Assembly: GCA_018725345.1 (NCBI GenBank)
Contig: QLUI01000136.1
Location: forward strand, 1-5,511
Direction of reading: 5' to 3'
Length of the DNA stretch: 5,511 nt
Source of the DNA: Bacillota bacterium
GTDB lineage: Bacteria; Bacillota; Dethiobacteria; Dethiobacterales; Dethiobacteraceae
This document shows positions 1 to 5,511 of the stretch, one piece after another (positions within the stretch are counted from its first letter, which is position 1; every line of letters starts with the position of its first letter). Under the pieces are notes generated by a model that searched no databases, was not told the DNA's origin, and worked only from the letters and a program-made list of their open reading frames with translations. Both the position numbers and the translations under genes were made by a program.

Positions 1-485
1 GGCAAATGGCTTAAGTCCTTTAAACCAAAATACTTTAAAAACTCCTTGGTTGTGCCGTAGAGAATGGGGCGGCCCGGCGCGTCCTTGCGGCCCACTGTAC
101 GGACAAAGCGACGTTTAAGGAGTGTCTCCAGTACGCCGTCAACTTTCACGCCACGAACGGATTCAATATCAACTCGTGTTACCGGCTGGCGATAAGCGAT
201 GATAGCCAATGTTTCCAGGGCTGCCTGAGAAAGAACATAGCTTTTCTCTCCCTTAAACATCGTTTCCAGCACCGGTGCCAATTCCGGCTTCGTCCCTAAC
301 TGGAACCCTTTGGCAATTTCCATTACTTGGAGGCCGCGCTCTGCTTGGGAGTATTCTTTTTGCAGCTGCTGCAGAGCCTCACGCACATCTTTTATTGCTA
401 CGCCGATAATTTCTGCAAGCTTTTCTGGGGAAAGCGGTTCCTCAGTCGTAAAAAGCAATGCTTCCACGAGCGGTTTAATTAACAC
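1..485 (-). CDS. scpB: Segregation and condensation protein B, C-terminal end cut by the window edge
   Basis: ScpB is a cytoplasmic winged-helix protein. As a dimer it binds the central part of ScpA, and with ScpA and the SMC ATPase it forms the bacterial condensin that compacts and separates new chromosomes. About 161 codons are visible; the family is usually near 180-200 residues, so the last part lies beyond position 1. The product begins MLIKPLVEALLF, typical of the first ScpB helix. The family's most conserved stretch is present: LSQAALETLAIIAYRQPVTR at residues 85-104, then RGV, a VLETLL helix, GRKDAPGRPILYGTT at about 132-146, and FLKYFGLKDL near the edge. The start is taken as GTG at 485-483, because GGAGG lies 8 bases upstream and no ATG fits better. 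The first 11 bp overlap the end of scpA, which suggests coupled translation in the usual scpA-scpB pair. Identity is clear; only the 3' end is missing. Confidence 0.95.
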   Translation of the reverse strand, partial: MLIKPLVEALLFTTEEPLSPEKLAEIIGVAIKDVREALQQLQKEYSQAERGLQVMEIAKGFQLGTKPELAPVLETMFKGEKSYVLSQAALETLAIIAYRQPVTRVDIESVRGVKVDGVLETLLKRRFVRTVGRKDAPGRPILYGTTKEFLKYFGLKDLSHL

Positions 486-1242
486 TTTCTCCACCTCCAG
501 GATTTTGCCTGTGCGCCACCAGTAAACTGCCGAAGGGAACAGACTGCCACACTCTGATTTTGCGGATTCGCACAAGTTCCAATAGGGCAAAGAATGTCAT
601 TATAATTTCAGACAAAGCAGCTCCCCGAGGAAAGAGCGCCAAAAAATCCACACCCTCTTTTTTCCCTCGCAAGAGATACATGATCTGTTTAACTTTATCA
701 TGCACAGAAAAATCATCGAGAACAATATCGTGATGTTGCTGCTCTCTTTTTGCCAACAGTTTTTGAAATGCCTCCATCAACCCCGGCAATGTAACTGCAC
801 CGGCATCTACCTCCTCAGCCGGGTTTACAAGCACAATTTTTGCTCCGCTAAGAGAGCGGACAAAAACACGTTTTTGCGCTTGCTCATAGCTGCGCAACTC
901 AGTAGCAACCGCTTTGAAATGTCTGTACTCCAACAAGCGCTGTACCAATTCTTCCCGGGAATCTATGGTCAAGTTGAGCTCTTCCGGATCATCGCAACTT
1001 TCAACAATGATAGGGAGAAGCTTTTTCGATTTTAACTTTAACAGTGTGGCAGCCATGACCAAAAATTCCGAAGCCAAGTCCAGATTCACTTTCTCCATGG
1101 CCTGCAGATAAGCCAGATACTGTGCTGTAATCTCCGAAATGGAAATATCGTAGATATCAAGCTCCGCCTTCTCTATCAGATGAAAAAGCAGAGCAAAGGG
1201 CCCCTCAAACACAGGTAAACTCACTTGATATTCCACCGGCAT
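475..1242 (-). CDS. scpA: Segregation and condensation protein A (kleisin subunit of SMC-ScpAB)
   Basis: ScpA is the kleisin of bacterial condensin: its N-terminal domain binds the neck of one SMC subunit, its C-terminal winged helix binds the head of the other, and its middle binds an ScpB dimer. The 255-residue product has the normal family length. It shows the N-terminal block YQVSLPVFEGP, ELDIYDISISEITAQYLAYL (about residues 27-46), ASEFLVMAATLLKLKSKKLLP (about 57-77), a charged middle region, and a C-terminal winged helix with ALLELVRIRKIRVWQ (about 219-233). The start is ATG at 1242-1240, because AAGAGG lies 5 bases upstream; a GTG two codons earlier (1248) is possible but would itself overlap that site. 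It begins 9 bp after trpS and overlaps scpB by 11 bp. One oddity: the usual GPLDLLLHLI motif reads GPFALLFHLI here. Confidence 0.95.
   Translation of the reverse strand: MPVEYQVSLPVFEGPFALLFHLIEKAELDIYDISISEITAQYLAYLQAMEKVNLDLASEFLVMAATLLKLKSKKLLPIIVESCDDPEELNLTIDSREELVQRLLEYRHFKAVATELRSYEQAQKRVFVRSLSGAKIVLVNPAEEVDAGAVTLPGLMEAFQKLLAKREQQHHDIVLDDFSVHDKVKQIMYLLRGKKEGVDFLALFPRGAALSEIIMTFFALLELVRIRKIRVWQSVPFGSLLVAHRQNPGGGESVN
494..498 (-). promoter_or_regulatory. Ribosome binding site of scpB inside scpA
   Basis: GGAGG on the minus strand lies 8 bases before the GTG start of scpB and inside the last codons of scpA, where the same bases help encode the glycine-rich ScpA tail. It decides the GTG start and implies that ribosomes finishing scpA can start again on scpB. 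Confidence 0.75.
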
Positions 1243-1247
1243 CTTCA

Positions 1248-1253
1248 CCTCTT
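1248..1253 (-). promoter_or_regulatory. Ribosome binding site of scpA at the trpS stop codon
   Basis: AAGAGG on the minus strand shares its first two bases with the trpS stop codon (TAA, 1254-1252) and sits 5 bases before the ATG at 1242. This favours ATG 1242 over the upstream GTG at 1248, which would have no site of its own. Confidence 0.65.
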
Positions 1254-2244
1254 ACAGTGTGAGATTCATCGCGTCTCGCACTACTTCCATAGTTTCCCCC
1301 GCTGCCTCCTGCGCCTTTTTAGCACCAGCCTGCAAAATATCACGGATATATTCCCGCTTTCCTTCCAACTGCTGACGACGCTCATAAATCGGCTCCAGAT
1401 ACGCCACTACCTGCTCCCCCAACATTTTTTTACACTGCACGCAGCCGATCTCTCCCTTTCGGCAGACTTCCGCCAGATTAAGCAGCTCAAAAGCATTAAA
1501 TACTTTATGAAAAGCAAAGGCAACACATTTATCAGGGTTACCGGGATCTGTCTTGCGTTGACGGCCTGGGTCTGTAAGCATTTGGCTGACCTTTTTGCGC
1601 ACTTCTTCCGGGTGTTCCGCCATTTCAATCGTGTTGCCGTATGATTTGCTCATTTTCCGTCCGTCTATGCCGGGCAAAAGCTTGACTTCGTTTAAGATAG
1701 TGGCTGGCTCGGGAAACACCTCCTCTTTGTAAAGAAAGTTAAAACGACGGGCGATTTCCCTGGTCATTTCAATATGCGGCGCCTGATCCTCGCCAACCGG
1801 CACTGCATCAGCCCGATAGACTAAAATATCGGCGGCCTGAAGAAGAGGATACCCTAAAAATCCGTAGGTAGCCAAATTTCTCTCGCGCAATTGTTCAATC
1901 TGGTCTTTGTAAGTAGGTACACGCTCGAGCCATGAAAGCGGAGTAACCATAGAAAGCAAAAGATGCAATTCTGCATGTTCCAAAACATCCGACTGACGAA
2001 AAATCACATTTTTCTCCGGATCCAGACCGGCGGACAGCCAATCCATCAGCATTTGGTAAGTATTTTCCCGAATTTCTGACGTATCCTCGTAACCGGTAGT
2101 CAGAGCGTGCCAATCCACCACAGAAAAAAAACAACGATATTGCTCCTGCAATTTTACCCAGTTATCTAGCGCTCCCAGCAAGTTGCCAAGCTGCAGCCGC
2201 CCTGTGGGTCGCATTCCGCTCAAAATTACTTTCTTCTGTTTCAT
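1252..2244 (-). CDS. trpS: Tryptophanyl-tRNA synthetase, with an Fe-S-type cysteine motif
   Basis: A cytoplasmic class Ic aminoacyl-tRNA synthetase that activates tryptophan with ATP and loads it on tRNA-Trp. The 330 residues match the usual bacterial length. The HIGH-type ATP motif is QLGN at residues 18-21, after GMRPTGRL. GYPLLQAADILVY (131-143) contains the aspartate expected to contact tryptophan, VPVGEDQAPHIE (148-159) is the conserved block after it, and KMSKS is at 197-201. The C-terminal half has four cysteines, C240, C261, C268 and C271, arranged C-x20-C-x6-C-x2-C. This closely resembles the C-x22-C-x6-C-x2-C motif that holds a [4Fe-4S] cluster near the anticodon-binding region in Thermotoga maritima TrpRS; cluster binding here is inferred. 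The ATG has AAAGGGG 9 bases upstream. The gene starts 16 bp after the protease gene, leaving no room for a T-box or other leader. Confidence 0.97.
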   Translation of the reverse strand: MKQKKVILSGMRPTGRLQLGNLLGALDNWVKLQEQYRCFFSVVDWHALTTGYEDTSEIRENTYQMLMDWLSAGLDPEKNVIFRQSDVLEHAELHLLLSMVTPLSWLERVPTYKDQIEQLRERNLATYGFLGYPLLQAADILVYRADAVPVGEDQAPHIEMTREIARRFNFLYKEEVFPEPATILNEVKLLPGIDGRKMSKSYGNTIEMAEHPEEVRKKVSQMLTDPGRQRKTDPGNPDKCVAFAFHKVFNAFELLNLAEVCRKGEIGCVQCKKMLGEQVVAYLEPIYERRQQLEGKREYIRDILQAGAKKAQEAAGETMEVVRDAMNLTL

Positions 2245-2253
2245 GATGAATAG

Positions 2254-2260
2254 CCCCTTT
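2254..2260 (-). promoter_or_regulatory. Ribosome binding site of trpS
   Basis: AAAGGGG on the minus strand lies in the 16-bp gap between the protease stop codon (ends at 2261) and the trpS ATG (2244), with a 9-base spacer. The gap holds nothing else. Confidence 0.65.
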
Positions 2261-2896
2261 CTAAAAACCGGTCAGCAGTGAAACAAGTGTAGAAATCATC
2301 TTGTGAGCCACATTAAACAGCGGCCACAGGATTGTAGATAAAGCCCCGGTAAAAATCAATAAAATCAAAATCAGGGGGCCGTATTGGTCCAGTTGACTTA
2401 ACTTATAAGCCGTCTGTCGCGGCAAAAAATAGGCGAAAACCTTCGAGCCATCTAGGGGCGGCACAGGAAGAAGGTTGAAAATTCCAAGCAACACATTGTA
2501 CCGATAGAACTGTACAATAATTGCACCAAGATGACCCTCATGCAAAAGCGGAATTGTTGACAATAGGAACATTGATAAAAACGCTAAAATGAAATTAGTT
2601 GCAGGTCCCGCCAGCCCCACCAAAAACATCCCGCGGCGGCGGTCACCTCTAAAATACATTGGATTAACCGGTACAGGCTTAGCCCAGCCGAAACGAAAAA
2701 TAAGTAACGCCAGGGTACCCAGTGGATCCAAATGTTTGAGTGGATTTAGGCTAAGTCGGCCTTGGTCTTTTGCCGTAGGATCACCCAACCGATAAGCCAT
2801 AAAAGCATGGGCTACCTCATGAAGAGTAATAGCTAAAATCAGAGCAGGAATTCGGTAAAACATTTCCAAACCGTCGCCAAAAAAATTAGGCATCAT
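2261..2896 (-). CDS. Small site-2 protease family (M50) integral membrane metalloprotease
   Basis: A zinc-dependent intramembrane protease expected in the cytoplasmic membrane; its substrate is unknown. The zinc site is visible: HEVAH (HExxH) at residues 26-30 inside the first hydrophobic segment (about 13-35), and the third ligand D149 in NLLPVPPLDG at 141-150, inside a later segment. GLAGPATN at 94-101 is the conserved block opening another membrane helix, and a final hydrophobic stretch spans about 172-195. At 211 residues it is a minimal form: there is no PDZ domain as in RseP and no CBS pair as in SpoIVFB-type relatives. The first ATG (2896) is followed by a second (2893); AAGGAG lies 4 bases before the first and 7 before the second, so either may be used. 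The gene overlaps the fusion gene by 11 bp. The family is clear, the biological role is not. It should not be named rseP or spoIVFB on this evidence. Confidence 0.92.
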   Translation of the reverse strand: MMPNFFGDGLEMFYRIPALILAITLHEVAHAFMAYRLGDPTAKDQGRLSLNPLKHLDPLGTLALLIFRFGWAKPVPVNPMYFRGDRRRGMFLVGLAGPATNFILAFLSMFLLSTIPLLHEGHLGAIIVQFYRYNVLLGIFNLLPVPPLDGSKVFAYFLPRQTAYKLSQLDQYGPLILILLIFTGALSTILWPLFNVAHKMISTLVSLLTGF

Positions 2897-5510
2897 TTGT
2901 CTCCTTCATTGCAAACAGTTTACGGGCTAAAGACAATTCTTCTTCCCGGTTTGAGACCAGTCCATCCAACCGAGCATCTTTTAGGGCTAATAAAACTTCC
3001 TGAAAAAACGGTCCCGGCAGATAGCCCTCAGCCAACAAATCATGGCCCCCAACATCCGGTCTTGTCTGACGCAGCCTTTCCCAATACAAGGATGTGCTCT
3101 CCCAAATGCGGCTTAAACCGTTCTCCACCTGCAAAAGGAGCAATACTTCCGCCGGTAGTCCGCTAAAGAGATGATAAAGCTCACTGTTTTTAAGCGATCC
3201 GGACGCCGGCAACCTTGACAGGAGTCGCGGAACTGACTCTACCGCTGCCAGCACCCGCTCCGTTTCATTCCTGGGCAAACGCAACCGCCTGCAAAGGTGA
3301 CGTGCTTCCTGAAAAGGCAGCTCAAGCATCAGCGCTGCTAGATAAAGCGCAGACGGAGATACTGCCGCATCCGGCCAGTTACGACCAGCCCAGGCAATCA
3401 TTTCACGGTTTGAAGTTAAGCGATTTTTCAGCTTCTCGCTGTAGCAAACTCCCGGAAAAAGCAGTGGCGCAAGTTGCAGTTCAAAGTAGCGTATCAGAAT
3501 TTCCGGAGCCTTTTCTTCCAACAATGCCAACTGGATTTCGTCATAAAGACGCTCTTTACTAATCTTCTCCAGTACGCGAGTCTGGGCAGCGTTTTCCAAA
3601 AGTGATAAAGTTGTTTCCTCCAAACGAAAACCAAAACGCTGTTCAAAACGAACAGCACGCAAAACACGCAGCGGGTCTTCCACAAAGCTCAAGTTATACA
3701 GGATACGGATTAAGCCTTTTTCTAGATCCTCTATTCCGTGAAAAAAATCTATCAGCGTGCCAAACTCCGAAACTTTTAAACTGCAAGCCAAAGTGTTGAT
3801 GGTAAAATCCCTACGAAATAGGTCATTTTTCAAACTGCTCTGTTCCACTTCCGGCAAGGCAGCAGGACGAGCATAAAATTCCTGGCGCGAAGTGACAAGA
3901 TCAATTTGAGTTCCGCCGGAGATAACTATGGAAGCAGTGCCAAACTGCTCATGGGTAGTTAGTTGACCACGCAGCAATTCGTTTAATTTTTCTGCAAAAG
4001 GAATCGCCGCCGATTCCACCACCAGATCCAAGTCGTGATTTGGAATTTGCAAGAGCAGATCACGGATAAATCCTCCCACCGCAAAAACGCGCACATTTTC
4101 CTTCTCCGCCTTTTGTCCCACAAGCAGCAACAAACTCTGCATTTTTTTTGACAAGCGCGCATTAATAAGCGGAGTCAGGTCGTCACCGGCGGCAGGCAAG
4201 CAACTCCCGCTTCCACAGCGGACTTTTTCTCCGCCTGCTATGCTTCTTAACACATCAGTGCGCGTCACAATCCCGATAATACCCTCGCTGTCAGTAACCG
4301 GCAGGCGGCCCACATTGTGCTCAATCATCATCTCTTGAATCTTACGCACAGGCAAATTATGAGGCACTGTCAAGGGTCGCTTGTTCATATATCCCTTCAC
4401 CGGCGCATGGCCTAAGCCATGATGCGATGCTTTTTCCAGATCCCGCCGGGAAATAATCCCTACCAAACCCTGCTGATCTACTACGGGAAAGCCGCTGTGG
4501 CCATAGCGCAACATAAGTTCTCTTGCTCGCTCCACTGAAGTATCTGGTGAAATAGTCCGCACCGGCACCGACATAATCTCACTGGCCATCTTTACAGGCG
4601 AAACTTGCTTATAGAGGGAGCCAACAAGAATATCCCGCACTTCAATTACGGATTTATCACGCACAGCGGCCGATGCAGCATGCTTATGCCCTTTGCCGCC
4701 AAGCGGCGCCAGCACCAGACCCAAATCAAGATAATCGAGGCGACTGCGGCCCACTACATAGATGCGATCCTCCATTGCCACCACAGAAAAGAGCAGATCG
4801 ACAGCTTCCATTTCCAGCAGCTTATGAGTCAGCAGTGACAGTCCGCCCACATAAACGGCACTTTCTGCTGTCGCCACCGCCGCCCGAACACCGCGCAGTT
4901 CATGATATTCTGTAGAAGTTAACAAAGCATCAAGCATGACCCGCTGCTCGTCGCTCAGCGGTCGATTCAGAAAGTGATTCACAACTTTCAGATTAACGCC
5001 TGACTGCCATAGTCGCCAGAGCGCTTCCACATCTCTGGCTGTGGTAGTTTCAAAAGTCAGGCAGCCTGTATCTTCATAAATACCTAACGCAAACAGCGTG
5101 GCTTCAAAAGATGAGAGCGGGATCTCTTGCCGGTAAATCCGCTCCAAGATTAGTGTTGTGGTAGAACCTACTTCTGCCAAAACTGTCAGTTGACCAGTCA
5201 AATCCTCATCCGTATCAGGATGATGGTCATAAAGATGGATTTCAGTAATCTGCTCCAACATCTTCCCAAATGGACCGATTCTATTTTTCTGCCTGGTATC
5301 AGTTACTACCAAGCTATTCACCGACGTCAAATCAATTTCTTTCTGGCTTTTTAAATGGAAGGTGTCTTTATAAAGGGAAACAAATTCACGGACATTGAGA
5401 TTTAGCGAGCCAGGCACTACTAAACAAGCGTCCGGATAGAGCTTGCCGGCGGCTACCATGGAAGCTAAAGCATCAAAATCAGCATTCTGGTGAGTGGTTA
5501 TTGCCTGCAT
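2886..5510 (-). CDS. DHH/DHHA1 phosphoesterase - CBS pair - tRNA nucleotidyltransferase (poly(A) polymerase family) fusion, probable A-adding enzyme
   Basis: A cytoplasmic 874-residue multidomain protein. Residues 1-300 form a DHH/DHHA1 phosphoesterase: HQNADFDA (7-14), D71, the DHH triad at 95-97, EDTG at 145-148, and the glycine-rich GGKGHKHAASAA at 271-282; its metal ligands look intact. Residues about 308-425 are two CBS repeats, which usually bind adenine nucleotides. Residues about 455-680 are a class II nucleotidyltransferase: VGGFIRD (478-484), the DLD metal pair (D493, D495), a third carboxylate D537, RRDFTINTLA (566-575), and EDPLR (611-615) followed by RAVRFEQRFGF. The rest is a helical tRNA-binding tail. 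This order is known from A-adding enzymes and poly(A)-polymerase-like proteins of several bacterial phyla, so the likely role is adding the terminal A, or CCA, to tRNA 3' ends. The exact specificity and the DHH substrate are inferred or unknown. The ATG at 5510 fits the family N-terminus, but only one upstream base is visible, so its ribosome site cannot be checked. Confidence 0.9.
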   Translation of the reverse strand: MQAITTHQNADFDALASMVAAGKLYPDACLVVPGSLNLNVREFVSLYKDTFHLKSQKEIDLTSVNSLVVTDTRQKNRIGPFGKMLEQITEIHLYDHHPDTDEDLTGQLTVLAEVGSTTTLILERIYRQEIPLSSFEATLFALGIYEDTGCLTFETTTARDVEALWRLWQSGVNLKVVNHFLNRPLSDEQRVMLDALLTSTEYHELRGVRAAVATAESAVYVGGLSLLTHKLLEMEAVDLLFSVVAMEDRIYVVGRSRLDYLDLGLVLAPLGGKGHKHAASAAVRDKSVIEVRDILVGSLYKQVSPVKMASEIMSVPVRTISPDTSVERARELMLRYGHSGFPVVDQQGLVGIISRRDLEKASHHGLGHAPVKGYMNKRPLTVPHNLPVRKIQEMMIEHNVGRLPVTDSEGIIGIVTRTDVLRSIAGGEKVRCGSGSCLPAAGDDLTPLINARLSKKMQSLLLLVGQKAEKENVRVFAVGGFIRDLLLQIPNHDLDLVVESAAIPFAEKLNELLRGQLTTHEQFGTASIVISGGTQIDLVTSRQEFYARPAALPEVEQSSLKNDLFRRDFTINTLACSLKVSEFGTLIDFFHGIEDLEKGLIRILYNLSFVEDPLRVLRAVRFEQRFGFRLEETTLSLLENAAQTRVLEKISKERLYDEIQLALLEEKAPEILIRYFELQLAPLLFPGVCYSEKLKNRLTSNREMIAWAGRNWPDAAVSPSALYLAALMLELPFQEARHLCRRLRLPRNETERVLAAVESVPRLLSRLPASGSLKNSELYHLFSGLPAEVLLLLQVENGLSRIWESTSLYWERLRQTRPDVGGHDLLAEGYLPGPFFQEVLLALKDARLDGLVSNREEELSLARKLFAMKETNDA
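2901..2906 (-). promoter_or_regulatory. Ribosome binding site of the M50 protease inside the fusion gene
   Basis: AAGGAG on the minus strand lies within the last codons of the upstream fusion gene, just before the tandem ATG ATG of the protease. Its spacing (4 or 7 bases) slightly favours the second ATG. The position implies coupled translation of the two genes. Confidence 0.65.
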
Positions 5511-5511
5511 C

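Noticed and set aside
600..605. TATAAT on the plus strand, resembling a -10 box
   Set aside because: No matching -35 element, no plus-strand gene downstream, and the site is within the conserved C-terminal part of scpA.
700..1035. Plus-strand open frame of 111 codons antisense to scpA
   Set aside because: It is fully inside a clearly conserved gene, its product has no recognisable motif, and no convincing ribosome site was seen. Treated as a shadow frame.
1225..1644. Plus-strand open frame of 139 codons antisense to the end of trpS
   Set aside because: It spans the trpS-scpA junction opposite conserved TrpRS residues and encodes a compositionally odd His/Leu/Phe-rich product with no family signal.
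3215..3562. Plus-strand open frame of 115 codons antisense to the fusion gene
   Set aside because: It lies opposite the tRNA-binding tail of the nucleotidyltransferase; its product is Ala/Pro/Leu-rich without motifs, as expected from an antisense shadow.
3638..3656. Perfect 7-bp inverted repeat (GCTGTTC / GAACAGC, 5-base loop)
   Set aside because: It lies inside the codons for the conserved RAVRFEQRF block of the nucleotidyltransferase, has no T-run after it, and its arms are in the reverse order of a Gram-positive LexA box. Likely chance.
4695..4707. Short GC-rich inverted repeat (GCCGC / GCGGC)
   Set aside because: It sits in the codons of the conserved glycine-rich DHHA1 motif; a 5-bp stem within coding sequence is not a terminator or operator.

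Overview
The window is a compact run of five genes, all read from the minus strand. In transcription order they are: a large DHH/DHHA1 - CBS pair - tRNA nucleotidyltransferase fusion (start at the right edge), a small M50 (site-2) membrane metalloprotease, trpS (tryptophanyl-tRNA synthetase), scpA, and scpB (running off the left edge). No gene was found on the plus strand. The plus-strand open frames are shadows of these genes.

The gene order, the ScpA/ScpB condensin type and the purine-rich Shine-Dalgarno sites point to a Firmicute, most likely a Clostridia- or Negativicutes-like anaerobe. The base composition is roughly balanced and slightly AT-rich. TrpRS carries four cysteines in the pattern of an Fe-S cluster motif, which also fits an anaerobic lineage. 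The assignment is an inference from gene content; no species can be named.

Layout: the fusion gene fills almost the right half (5510 to 2886). It overlaps the protease gene by 11 bp; the protease is followed by trpS after 16 bp, trpS by scpA after 9 bp, and scpA overlaps scpB by 11 bp. There is no gap large enough for a promoter, terminator, riboswitch or T-box leader, so the five genes are probably co-transcribed from a promoter beyond the right edge and are partly coupled in translation. Each internal start has a recognisable ribosome binding site lying in or against the end of the gene before it.

Functionally this is a housekeeping operon. Two members act on tRNA (3'-end maturation or repair, and tryptophan charging), two form the non-SMC part of the chromosome-condensing SMC-ScpAB complex, and one is an intramembrane protease of unknown substrate. 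I found no sign of a defence system, mobile element, CRISPR array or other undescribed system. The points worth a second look are the domain fusion and its likely A-adding specificity, the Fe-S type TrpRS with altered cysteine spacing, the apparent absence of a private trpS leader, and an unusual N-terminal motif in ScpA.
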